Origin: Myxococcales bacterium
GTDB lineage: Bacteria > Myxococcota_A > Polyangia > Polyangiales > Ga0077539
Length of the DNA stretch: 34,663 bases
Assembly (NCBI GenBank): GCA_013298625.1
Contig: JAAFIF010000100.1
Coordinates: forward strand, 1-34,663
Direction of reading: 5' to 3'
The notes beneath the pieces are model-generated. The model saw nothing but the letters and a program-made list of their open reading frames with translations, made no database searches and was not told the origin of the DNA. A program made the translations under genes and the position numbers. Positions 15,968-24,167 of the stretch are shown here, piece after piece (position 1 is the stretch's first letter; every line of letters begins with the position of its first letter).

Positions 15968-17278
15968 ATGGCTGACGAGAGCGCGGAGTCGAGCGAGGGC
16001 GAGTTCGCGCCAGGCCTGGTGTTGTCCGATAAATTTCGGATCATTCGGCTCATCGCGCGCGGCGGGATGGGCTCGGTCTACGAGGCCGAGCAGCTCGTGT
16101 TGCAGCGCCGAGTGGCCATCAAGACCCTGCGCGCCGAGCTCGCCGAGGACCAGCAACTACGGCAGCGGTTCGTGCGCGAAGGCAGGGTCGCAGCGCGCGT
16201 CAGGCACCCGCACATCGTCGAGGTGATCGACACGGGCGAGCACGAGACGACGCCGTACCTGGTGATGGAGCTGCTCGACGGCAACGACCTCGCCGCGCAC
16301 GTCCGCGCGCGAGGCCGAGTGTCCCTCGTCGATGCGCTCGACTTGCTCTTGCCTGTGTGCGCGGCGATCGCGTCGGCCCACGACGGGGGCGTGATTCACC
16401 GGGATATCAAGCCCGAAAACGTCGCGCTCGTCCGCGTCGGTCGCGGCGCCACCGTGGCGAAGCTGGTGGATTTCGGGCTCTCGAAGAACACCACCTCCGC
16501 GACGGCGCGGGCGATCAACATCACCGAGGCGCGCGCGGTGATCGGGACGCCGCTGTACATGCCGCCCGAAGCCGTGCTCGGCCCGTCGCACATCGACGCG
16601 CGCAGCGATCAGTACTCGTTCGCCGTGGTGCTGTACGAGTGCGTCACCGGGCGCACGCCCTTCGTGGCCGACACGCTGGCCGAGCTCGTGCGCGTGGTCT
16701 CGCGCGGCAATCCGCCGCGGCCGAGCGCGATCGCGCCCAACGTCGACACAGCGTTCGACGCGGTGGTGTTGCGCGCGATGAGCGTCGAGCGCGCGAAGCG
16801 GTACTCGAACCTGTGGGACCTCGGGGCGGCGCTGCTTCCGTTTGCGAGCGAGCGAACGCGCGGGGCGTGGGCAGAGGCGTTTGCCACGGGATCGCGGCGC
16901 TCCCTGGCGCTGGCCGCCGTCCCGATCGAGTCCGGCCTCGGCGCGGATCGAGCGCTGAGCCCGCACAGGTGGCCCGCGGTCGTCGGCGCCGTGGCGGCCG
17001 CTGCGATCTGTGCGATCGCGCTTCGATGGACGCTCGCGGGCCCCGCGCCGTCGGTGCAGCCCGAGAGAACGACGCCGCCGGGGCCAGCGAGCGGCGGTTT
17101 GCCCGCGGCGATCGACGCGGGTGCGAGCGAAGACGCGACGAGCGACGCGGCGACGGACGCGATGGGGCCGGACGCGGACAGACTAGCGCCGCAGCCCGAC
17201 GCGACGACCGGCAACCGCCCAGCTCCGCGAGACGCCGGAGCGCGGAGGCGTCCGCGCGGGAGCTACGAGATTTTCTGA
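15968..17278 (+). CDS. Transmembrane Ser/Thr protein kinase A2
   Basis: A 436-residue kinase closely matching A1: glycine loop IARGGMGSV (29-37), Lys52, HRDIKPEN with Asp146, DFG at 168-170. The usual APE is PPE (199-201) here; the Glu that locks the activation segment is kept, so activity is still likely. One membrane segment (about 336-355) is followed by a short Asp/Ala-rich exterior tail (DAGASEDATSDAATDAMGPDAD) ending in Arg-rich residues. The ATG at 15968 follows AGAGG (SD-like) by a few bases and aligns with A1's start; an upstream in-frame ATG at 15923 is less likely. First gene of the second signalling cassette, divergent from HK1. Confidence 0.95.
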   Translation: MADESAESSEGEFAPGLVLSDKFRIIRLIARGGMGSVYEAEQLVLQRRVAIKTLRAELAEDQQLRQRFVREGRVAARVRHPHIVEVIDTGEHETTPYLVMELLDGNDLAAHVRARGRVSLVDALDLLLPVCAAIASAHDGGVIHRDIKPENVALVRVGRGATVAKLVDFGLSKNTTSATARAINITEARAVIGTPLYMPPEAVLGPSHIDARSDQYSFAVVLYECVTGRTPFVADTLAELVRVVSRGNPPRPSAIAPNVDTAFDAVVLRAMSVERAKRYSNLWDLGAALLPFASERTRGAWAEAFATGSRRSLALAAVPIESGLGADRALSPHRWPAVVGAVAAAAICAIALRWTLAGPAPSVQPERTTPPGPASGGLPAAIDAGASEDATSDAATDAMGPDADRLAPQPDATTGNRPAPRDAGARRRPRGSYEIF

Positions 17279-17365
17279 CTCTGGACCGGGCTGCGTCGAA
17301 ATCGACCGCGATCAAACTACTTTGAGACCGCCCGTTCGAGCCGCTCTCTACGCTCTCGATTCGAG

Positions 17366-18649
17366 ATGAGAGCGTTGTTCGAATCGAAGTCGTCGGTGGC
17401 AAGGCGCAGCGCAGCGCGAGGCGCCCCGTTGCTCGTCGTCGCGTTGCTCGCCGCGAGCGGGACGGCGCGCGCGCAGAGCGCTCCCGAGATCAGCGAAGGC
17501 GCGATGGTCGCCCGCAGGGCGCTCGTCGAGCGCGCGCAAGAGGCCTCCCGCGCAGGAAACCACGAGCAAGCAGCGAGCCTCGCCGAGAGCGCTGGACGCA
17601 TCGAGATGTCCCCGTCGCTGCGGCTCTTCATCGCGCAAGAGCGCGTCGCGCTCGGCCGCCACGCCAGCGCGATGGAGGCCGCGGAGCTGTGCGTCCGCGA
17701 GGCCTCGCGCTCGCCTGCGCTCGTGCGGAGAGAGCAGATCATCACGGCGTGCCGGCAGATCTTGAACACCAGTCAACGGCACGTGGTGTTGCTGACCTTG
17801 ACCATGCCGGCCTCGCGGCGCGCGGGCTTCGTGCTTCGGGTCGACGGCAGGTCGCTCAGCGAGGCGGAGCTCAACCTTCCGGTCGCGCTCGACGCGGGCA
17901 CGCACGTGGTGGAAGCGGAGGCGACCGGCGCCGAGCTGCACCGAGAGAGCCTGCGCGGCGCGCCCGGTGAGACGCTCGCGTTCGCCGTGCCCGCGCGGTT
18001 TGCGGCGGACGCGACGACCACGGGCGGCGCGACCACGGGAGCGGCCACGGGCGGAGCAACCACGGGCGGAGCGACCGCGGGCGGCGCAACCACGGGTGGG
18101 GGCGCGGGGACGGACACGACGCACACGAATTCAACTGGCGTGACGAATCAGGGAGGTTCTTCCGCCGCGACCGTCGGAGGCGAGCAGGGTCACGAGGTCC
18201 CGGATCCCGCCGCCGCGCCGCCGCCCGAGGGGTTCTTCGCGCGGGTCGGAGCGGGTCCGTTCGTCGTCGGAGGAGCAGGCGTCGCGCTGCTGGCGGTCTC
18301 TGGCGCGCTCGCCGCCGTCGCGCAGGGCGAGCTCAGCCGCGCGGGCTGTCGCGTGCGAGGCAACGAGATCCTCTGCAGCACGCCCGAGCAAGCCATCGCC
18401 TTCGCCGCCAACGCACCAGGAACGCCGGACCCCTACACCCCCACCACCGCCGCCCAGATCAGCGTGATCGCTGGCGCGGTGCTCGTCGTCGGTGCGGGAA
18501 TCTGGCTCGGCGTCGCCGCATCGCGCGCCCCTCGCGCGACCGAAGCAGCGGGCGTCACGCGCGCTGCGCGCCAACGCACCGCGTGGCTCGTCCCCTCGTT
18601 CGACGCTCGAAGCGGCGCCGTCTCGCTCTCTGTTGGAGGTTCGTTCTAA
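17366..18649 (+). CDS. Exported TPR/PEGA-like membrane protein
   Basis: The 427-residue protein has a signal peptide (APLLVVALLAASGTARA, cleavage likely after residue 36). Next is a helical, TPR-like region (about 45-130: ALVERAQEASRAGNHEQAASLAESAG) and a beta-rich stretch (about 138-200) ending in GTHVVEAEATG that recalls PEGA domains. A low-complexity TTGGA/ATTGG repeat follows (about 213-245), then two membrane segments in the last third (FVVGGAGVALLAVSGALAAVA; ISVIAGAVLVVGAGIWLGVA). Proteins of this build are often encoded beside Ser/Thr kinases in myxobacteria and may act as envelope partners. It lies 87 bp after kinase A2 and shares one base (TAATG) with the next gene. Exact function unknown. 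Confidence 0.8.
   Translation: MRALFESKSSVARRSAARGAPLLVVALLAASGTARAQSAPEISEGAMVARRALVERAQEASRAGNHEQAASLAESAGRIEMSPSLRLFIAQERVALGRHASAMEAAELCVREASRSPALVRREQIITACRQILNTSQRHVVLLTLTMPASRRAGFVLRVDGRSLSEAELNLPVALDAGTHVVEAEATGAELHRESLRGAPGETLAFAVPARFAADATTTGGATTGAATGGATTGGATAGGATTGGGAGTDTTHTNSTGVTNQGGSSAATVGGEQGHEVPDPAAAPPPEGFFARVGAGPFVVGGAGVALLAVSGALAAVAQGELSRAGCRVRGNEILCSTPEQAIAFAANAPGTPDPYTPTTAAQISVIAGAVLVVGAGIWLGVAASRAPRATEAAGVTRAARQRTAWLVPSFDARSGAVSLSVGGSF
18016..18105 (+). repeat. Gly/Ala/Thr-coding tandem repeat
   Basis: About 90 bp of imperfect 15 bp units (GGAGCGACCACGGGC type) encode ATTGG-like repeats in the membrane protein at 17366. All changes keep the frame, giving a flexible spacer. 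Confidence 0.75.
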
Positions 18650-20547
18650 TGCGTCATCCTTCGTTCGCCCTCGCGTTCGCCGCGCTCTCCGCTGCGTGCG
18701 CCCTGCCCCCTCGAAGCACAGCGCGCTCCGAGGACAGCGCAAGCAGCAGCGACGCCACGCTCGACGCGAGCGCAGACAGCGAGCAGGACGCGACCCGCCC
18801 CGGGGACGTCGCGGACACCGGCGTGGCGATGGACGCCCCGGACGTGTTTGCCCGTCCCGACGCGAGTCCCGACGTGGTCGACACCGGCGTCGACAGCGGC
18901 GTCGCCGCACGCATCACAGGCCGCGTTCGATTTCTCAGCAGCGGGACGATCACCGTCACCTTCAACGGCGTGGCGCGCACCTACGCTGCCGCAGCAAACG
19001 CCGCTCCGATCGCGATCGACGTCGCCACGCCCGTGCCCGCGATGCGCCACGAGATCGCGGTCACCGCCAACACCTCGGGCCAGACGTGCACCGTGCGCCT
19101 GCCCTCGCCAGCGCCGACGACGGAGCTCTCTGTCACGGGCGTCGAGGTTCGCTGCGTGATGGCCACCCAACAAGAGCTCACCTCTGCGACCGAGGAGACC
19201 GTCGAGCTGCCCGGAAGCGCGACGCCCGCGCAGCGCGACCTCACCGAGGTCGACGAGCTCGTCATCAACCAGCCCGACGCCGTGTCGGTGCTCGCGTCGG
19301 TCACGATTCCCACGATTCGGTTCAACTCGACCAACTCGCTCGGCGTCGTCGAGGTCGGCTTCGTCGATCAGCCGAGCAACGTGGTCGTCGGCCGAATCAG
19401 CGTTCGACGCGCCAACGGCAACACCAACGTGATGCACACGAGCGCGACGGCGATCCTCAGGCTCGCGCCCGGCCCGCACCGGATTCGACCGACCTTCAAA
19501 CACTTCGACGTCGCCGGTCGCCCTGCGGCGAGCATCGTGTACGGCGTCCGGCCGCTGCGCACCATCACGGTGCCGAGCGACGGCCCCCTGAAGCTCACCT
19601 ACAGCGCGATCGTGCTCGACTCGCTCTCGACCTACGAAGACACCGAGCACGCGACGTGGATGCCCTCGGCGAGCGAGCCTCCGCTCGAGGTCGGAGCGTC
19701 ACCGAGGATCATCCCCTTCGCCACCCCGATCCGCCCGTCGATCCCCGCCAACGGCGGCGCGATCTACACGTTTACCCCGCCCTTGGGCACGGGCCCCGTG
19801 CAGTGGGACCTGCTCGCCGACGTCGTCACCCTCGCCCGAGGCATGGCCTTCTACGACGAAGCCCCGATGCCGCACGCGATGCTCGCGGCGCAGCCGTCGA
19901 CGACCGCGATCACCCCGGTGATCGCCGCGCAGCTCTCGCGCTTCAACTACCGAAACAGCTTCGGCCCGAACAACGCGCCGGTGATCCTCCGCGCTCCGAT
20001 CGCGACGAGCTACGACAGCACGCAGCTCGCTCCCGCTGCGGTCACGCCAGCGTTGCTCTCGGCCGCGCGGTTCGCGTCCGGCGTGCGCATGTACGCGCAG
20101 CGCGCGAGCGGAGCCCGGACCTGGGGCACCACGACCGCGCCCATGGCCCAACCGCCGCCAGGACTCGCGCCGATTCGGGTCACCCTCGCCGCGCCGCGAA
20201 GAGTGTACTTCTTCGGCCGTCTCGCCTCCGTACGCGTCCTCAGCGACGGCCCCGTCGCCGACGTGTCGCTCGTGGCGCGCACCGCTGCCACCGCGACCAC
20301 CCGCGTGATCACCCACGGCTCGGTGCTGTCGAGCAACGCGCAGAACTCGCAAGGAATGCTCGTCGCCGGCATCGTCGACCTGCCCGCCGGCGAGCACGAA
20401 CTGCAGTTGCTCGCGCGTCCCGTGACGTCGATCGGCGCGATCCCCGCGGGAGGAATCACCACCGCGTACCCGATCTCGCTCACCGCCGATCTGGTCGACG
20501 ACGTGCCCCTCGGTCACGTGTCGATCGGCGCCCTCGTGCTCGAGTAG
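18649..20547 (+). CDS. Large lipoprotein of unknown function
   Basis: From the ATG at 18649 the protein is 632 residues. A lipobox (ALSAAC) puts the lipidated Cys at 17. An Asp/Ser/Ala-rich linker follows (about 20-85), with DTGV motifs like those of the lipoproteins at 28190 and 29969. The rest is Thr/Val/Pro-rich and beta-strand-like, starting ITGRVRFLSSGTITVTFNGVARTY, probably several beta-sandwich domains; no catalytic motif is visible. A GGAGG Shine-Dalgarno sequence ends 11 bp before the ATG, and the ATG shares one base with the upstream stop. The stop is 15 bp before kinase B2, so it belongs to the second cassette's operon and may present a ligand-binding surface to the kinases' exterior tails. 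I recognise no family. Confidence 0.8.
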   Translation: MRHPSFALAFAALSAACALPPRSTARSEDSASSSDATLDASADSEQDATRPGDVADTGVAMDAPDVFARPDASPDVVDTGVDSGVAARITGRVRFLSSGTITVTFNGVARTYAAAANAAPIAIDVATPVPAMRHEIAVTANTSGQTCTVRLPSPAPTTELSVTGVEVRCVMATQQELTSATEETVELPGSATPAQRDLTEVDELVINQPDAVSVLASVTIPTIRFNSTNSLGVVEVGFVDQPSNVVVGRISVRRANGNTNVMHTSATAILRLAPGPHRIRPTFKHFDVAGRPAASIVYGVRPLRTITVPSDGPLKLTYSAIVLDSLSTYEDTEHATWMPSASEPPLEVGASPRIIPFATPIRPSIPANGGAIYTFTPPLGTGPVQWDLLADVVTLARGMAFYDEAPMPHAMLAAQPSTTAITPVIAAQLSRFNYRNSFGPNNAPVILRAPIATSYDSTQLAPAAVTPALLSAARFASGVRMYAQRASGARTWGTTTAPMAQPPPGLAPIRVTLAAPRRVYFFGRLASVRVLSDGPVADVSLVARTAATATTRVITHGSVLSSNAQNSQGMLVAGIVDLPAGEHELQLLARPVTSIGAIPAGGITTAYPISLTADLVDDVPLGHVSIGALVLE

Positions 20548-20562
20548 ATCCCCGGCAATCGC

Positions 20563-22056
20563 ATGCTCGATCACGAAACGGCGCACGCGCGCGTCGGCGC
20601 CGTCATCGCAGAGAAGTACCGGCTCGTCCGTCTCATCAGCCTCGGCGCGATGGGCGCGGTGTACGAGAGCATCCACGAGTGGACGCAGCGCCACGTCGCC
20701 GTGAAGCTCTTGTTCGACGAGGTCGCCAGCCATGGCGACTCGGTCGAGCGCTTCGTCCGCGAGGCGCGCGCGTCGAGCAAGGTCGGTCACAGCAACATCG
20801 TCGAGGTGCTCGACCTCGGACGAGACGCCGACGACACGCTCTACCTCGTACAAGAGCTGCTCTCTGGCGACACCCTGCGCGCCGAGATCGAGCGCAGCAA
20901 GCGCCTGCCGCTGCGCGAGATCGCCCGCTGTTTGCTTCCGATCATCGACGCGCTCGACGCGGCGCACGCCGCCAACATCGTGCACCGCGACGTCAAGCCC
21001 GAGAACATCGTGCTGCACCGCAATGCCCGCGGCGCGCTCGAGCCCAAGCTCATCGATTTTGGCGTTGCGCGGCTCGACGGCAAAGGCGCTCGCCTCACGC
21101 GCGCCGGAGCCATCCTCGGGACGCCCAACTACATGGCGCCCGAACAGATCCGTGGCGACCTCACGATCGACCCGCGCGCGGACCTCTGGGCGATCGGCGT
21201 GGTGCTGTACGAGTGCGCGACGGGCGCGCGGCCCTTCGTGGCGGACAACATCCGCGAGCTGTTCTCGAAGATCTTGCTCGAAGAGCCAGCGCCGATCGAG
21301 GCCGCAGCACCCGAGCTTCCCGCGGCGTTCGTCGCGCTTGTACGGCGCGCGCTCGACCGCGACCCAGCCCGTCGTTGGCCCTCGGCGCGCGCGATGCTCG
21401 TCGAGTTCGCGTCGATCGATGCAGTTCGCCGAGACCCCACGCTCTCGAACACGTTCTCGACGCTCGGCCTCGCGCACGACGGAACCCGCACACTCGTCGC
21501 CGGCAGCGCCTTCGCCCGCCCCAAGGACGCGATCGCCCCGAGCACGCTGATCAGCCACGTGCCTGGCGACGCTCCCGTCGACCAGACCATCAACGTTGCA
21601 CCCGAACCCGAGCCCGAGCCCGACCCCGAGCCCGAGCCCGACCCCGAGCCCGAACCCGCGCAGAGCCCTGCTGCAAGCAACGCCGCGCCCGCTGTCTCGC
21701 CGCCGCCGCTGCCGGCCACGCGCGTACCCAACAAGCGCGCGCCCCGCGCAGGGCAGCTCTTCGTCGCGTTGGGGCTCGCTGCCGCTTGCGTCGCCGTCGG
21801 CGCGTTTACCCTGCGCCGGACGCCCGACGCGCGCGCGCCCGCGCCGTCGATCCAGCCCGACGCCAGCGCCGCGATCGCGTCACGCTCGCTGGACGCGGCG
21901 ATCGCGCTTCACCCGCCAGACAGAGACGCAACGCTCGCAGACGCCGCGACCGAAGCCACCGCCGCGCGTGACGATGTTGTCGTCGATCGCGCCGCTCGCG
22001 TCGTGCGCCCGAGAAGCGGAAGCCCATCGGCGCAACCACGGGTGTTCATCTACTGA
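20563..22056 (+). CDS. Transmembrane Ser/Thr protein kinase B2
   Basis: A 497-residue kinase, paralogue of B1. The glycine loop reads ISLGAMGAV, with the first Gly replaced by Ser26; Lys48, HRDVKPEN (Asp143), DFG (165-167) and MAPE are intact. This change may reduce but should not abolish ATP binding. The juxtamembrane region has an Asp/Glu-Pro repeat (about 347-366), where B1 has Thr-Pro. One membrane segment (about 398-416) precedes an exterior tail of about 80 residues rich in Asp, Ala and Arg. It is 15 bp downstream of the lipoprotein gene and converges with RR2 with a 4 bp gap, mirroring the B1-RR1 junction. Confidence 0.95.
   Translation: MLDHETAHARVGAVIAEKYRLVRLISLGAMGAVYESIHEWTQRHVAVKLLFDEVASHGDSVERFVREARASSKVGHSNIVEVLDLGRDADDTLYLVQELLSGDTLRAEIERSKRLPLREIARCLLPIIDALDAAHAANIVHRDVKPENIVLHRNARGALEPKLIDFGVARLDGKGARLTRAGAILGTPNYMAPEQIRGDLTIDPRADLWAIGVVLYECATGARPFVADNIRELFSKILLEEPAPIEAAAPELPAAFVALVRRALDRDPARRWPSARAMLVEFASIDAVRRDPTLSNTFSTLGLAHDGTRTLVAGSAFARPKDAIAPSTLISHVPGDAPVDQTINVAPEPEPEPDPEPEPDPEPEPAQSPAASNAAPAVSPPPLPATRVPNKRAPRAGQLFVALGLAAACVAVGAFTLRRTPDARAPAPSIQPDASAAIASRSLDAAIALHPPDRDATLADAATEATAARDDVVVDRAARVVRPRSGSPSAQPRVFIY
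21601..21657 (+). repeat. Acidic Glu/Asp-Pro coding repeat in kinase B2
   Basis: Hexamers CCCGAG, CCCGAC and CCCGAA run for about 57 bp, with an 18 bp higher-order period seen twice, encoding EPEPDP-type repeats. It lies in the linker before the membrane segment, like the Thr-Pro run of kinase B1, but with acidic instead of neutral charge. Confidence 0.85.
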
Positions 22057-22060
22057 GCGC

Positions 22061-22678
22061 TCAGTCGACGAGGCCCGCGCGCAGCGCGTACGCGACGATC
22101 TCGCCCACGCTGCGAGCGTGCAGCTTCTCTTTGACCTTGGACAAGTGGTTGCTCGTCGTCGAGACCGAGATGTCCAGCTCGGCAGCGATTTCGCTGACGG
22201 TCTTGCCCTGATACAGCAGCGTGAAGACCTGGTACTCGCGCGCGCTCAGGCTCGCGTGCAGCGGCCGATCGGCGAGCACCGGACGCTCGAGCGTGGGCGA
22301 GACGTAGCGCCCCGAGCGCAAGACCACCCGAAGCACCTCGAGAAACTGCGCAGGCGGAAGGCTCTTGGACACGTACGCGGCGGCCCCTTCGGCGAGCAGC
22401 TGCGGCGCGTACTGCTCTTCGGGGTACATCGACAGCACGACGATCTTGAGCTTCGGGGCGGTCTTTCGCAGGACCCGCAGCACGTCGACCCCGCGCGTCC
22501 CGGGCAGCGACAAATCGAGCACCAGCAGGTCTGCGCTCGCGCACTCTTTCGAAGCGAGCGCCTCGTCGCCCGTGGCGGCTTCGCCGATCACTCGCATGTC
22601 CAGCTGATCGTTGATGAGCTGCGCGAGGCCGTGCCGCACGATCGGGTGATCGTCGGCGATGTAGATCGAGGCGCGCAT
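22061..22678 (-). CDS. NarL/FixJ-family response regulator RR2
   Basis: A 205-residue regulator, paralogue of RR1: Asp9-Asp10 (IADDHPIVRHGLAQL), phospho-acceptor Asp55 (LLVLDLSLPG), Ser83 in place of Thr, Lys105, then the helix-turn-helix LSAREYQVFTLLYQGKTVSEIAAELDISVSTTSNHLSKVKEKL. The recognition helix differs from RR1 (SVSTTSNHLSKVKEKL against AASTVSNQLAKIKEKL), so the two may read related but not identical sites. The ATG at 22678 is canonical. It lies 38 bp downstream of HK2 in the same direction, so HK2-RR2 is a two-gene operon without the overlap seen in the first cassette. Confidence 0.96.
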   Translation of the reverse strand: MRASIYIADDHPIVRHGLAQLINDQLDMRVIGEAATGDEALASKECASADLLVLDLSLPGTRGVDVLRVLRKTAPKLKIVVLSMYPEEQYAPQLLAEGAAAYVSKSLPPAQFLEVLRVVLRSGRYVSPTLERPVLADRPLHASLSAREYQVFTLLYQGKTVSEIAAELDISVSTTSNHLSKVKEKLHARSVGEIVAYALRAGLVD

Positions 22679-22716
22679 CGAGTGGTGCCGCGAGTGTCCC
22701 GCTCTTCGCTGGGAAT

Positions 22717-24048
22717 TTACAGCGGAAGCGAGCAGCGAACCTCGGTTCCCGATGGGCTGCGCGCGATCACGGAGAACGCCCCTCCGAGCGCAGCAGCCCG
22801 CTCTCGCATGCCGACGAGCCCGACGCCCGCGCTGCGCGTCGTGTCCGCGCGCGCCGCCGCGACGCCGACGCCGTCGTCCCGCACGACCACTACGAGCTGC
22901 GAGAGCCTGCGCACCATCTCGATCTCGACCACGTTGGCCTTGGCGTGCTTGAGCACGTTGGTCAGCGACTCTTGCACCACGCGAAAGGCCACGGTCCGCT
23001 GCGAGAGCGGGATCTCTCCCAGATCGCCAGCGATCACCTTGCATCGCACACCGGCGCGCTCTTCGGTCCTTCGCGCGAGCCACTCGACCGCGGGGACGAG
23101 CCCGAGGTCGTCCAGCAACCGCGGCCGCAGGTCGCTCACGAGCTCGCGCACCAGCTCGCTCGTCCGTCGCAAGCCCGCGTCGAGCTCGCCGAGGTTGGCG
23201 CGGATCGCGCTGGGGTCGCGCTCGAAGCGCTCGGCCGTAAATCGCAGGACGAACGCGAGCCCCGTGAGCTCTTGCCCGAGCTCGTCGTGCAGCTCCCTCG
23301 CGATGCGCGTGCGCTCGTCCTCGCGTACACCCTCGACGTGCGCGAGCAGCGCGCGCAGCTCTGCAGTGCGCTCGCCGACGCGCGCTTCGAGCTCACCCGC
23401 CCACGTCGAGAGCCTGCGCTGGTGCGCGAAGTTCTCTCGTGCGAGCAGCAACAGCACGTGCCCGAGCCACACGGTGAGCGCGCCGACGCCGAGCATGACC
23501 GACCACCAGAGCGCTCCGGCCGGGTGTCCGCGATACGCGGGGTGCAGGCCCCAGTAGCCGAGCGCGGCGCTGAGCGCGACCGAGACGACCAACGCGATTC
23601 GCGAGGTCAATCGCAGGGGAATCGTCACCGTCGCGAACAGCGGAAGGTACAGCAAGTGCAGGTACGGGCTCGCTGGATCGCCCGCGCGCGCCATCGCGTC
23701 GCCGACGCTCGCCGTGCACGCGAGCAAGAGCGAGACCCACACCGCAGGAAGCGCCCGGGGCGCGACGTTGAACCGCGTCAGCGCCAGCACCAGCGCAGAG
23801 GCCAGCGCGACCACCAGCCTCCAGCGGGCGAACGCGGCGCGCGCGGCGGACTCGAGCACCACGTAGTCGAGCGGCCAGAACAAGAGCGCGGCGGCGAGCG
23901 TGACCGCCGCCACGCTGGCTCCGTGGTCGACGAGCTTGCGTCGGCAGCGCTGGTCGAAGGCCTCTTCGAGGCCAGCGTCTTCGAAATCGTCGGAGCGCGC
24001 GCCCCAGAGCGAGAGCCCTTCGCGCAGCGTGTGAGAGAGCGGCGGCAT
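22717..24048 (-). CDS. Membrane histidine kinase HK2 (HisKA_3 type)
   Basis: A 443-residue paralogue of HK1. It has about six membrane segments (roughly 42-205) with the same conserved patches GDAMARAGDPASPYLHLLY and YWGLHPAYRGHP, a coiled-coil linker, the H-box RIARELHDELGQE with His254, N-box QESLTNVLKHA, VRDDGVGV and GVGLVGMRERA. The membrane-embedded sensing half shares polar residues with HK1, suggesting a common or related stimulus, probably at the membrane. It feeds RR2 encoded just downstream. It is divergent from the membrane protein gene at 24168 across about 119 bp. Confidence 0.95.
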   Translation of the reverse strand: MPPLSHTLREGLSLWGARSDDFEDAGLEEAFDQRCRRKLVDHGASVAAVTLAAALLFWPLDYVVLESAARAAFARWRLVVALASALVLALTRFNVAPRALPAVWVSLLLACTASVGDAMARAGDPASPYLHLLYLPLFATVTIPLRLTSRIALVVSVALSAALGYWGLHPAYRGHPAGALWWSVMLGVGALTVWLGHVLLLLARENFAHQRRLSTWAGELEARVGERTAELRALLAHVEGVREDERTRIARELHDELGQELTGLAFVLRFTAERFERDPSAIRANLGELDAGLRRTSELVRELVSDLRPRLLDDLGLVPAVEWLARRTEERAGVRCKVIAGDLGEIPLSQRTVAFRVVQESLTNVLKHAKANVVEIEMVRRLSQLVVVVRDDGVGVAAARADTTRSAGVGLVGMRERAAALGGAFSVIARSPSGTEVRCSLPL

Positions 24049-24167
24049 CAGCGTGGGTCGCGATGGTAGCGCTCGCTGCGGTCACCCTGCCCTACTCCGC
24101 GTCCATCGAACAACGTTGCCCGCGGCGCGAGCGCGGCGTGTGGGTCCGCGCTACGATCCAACCCACT

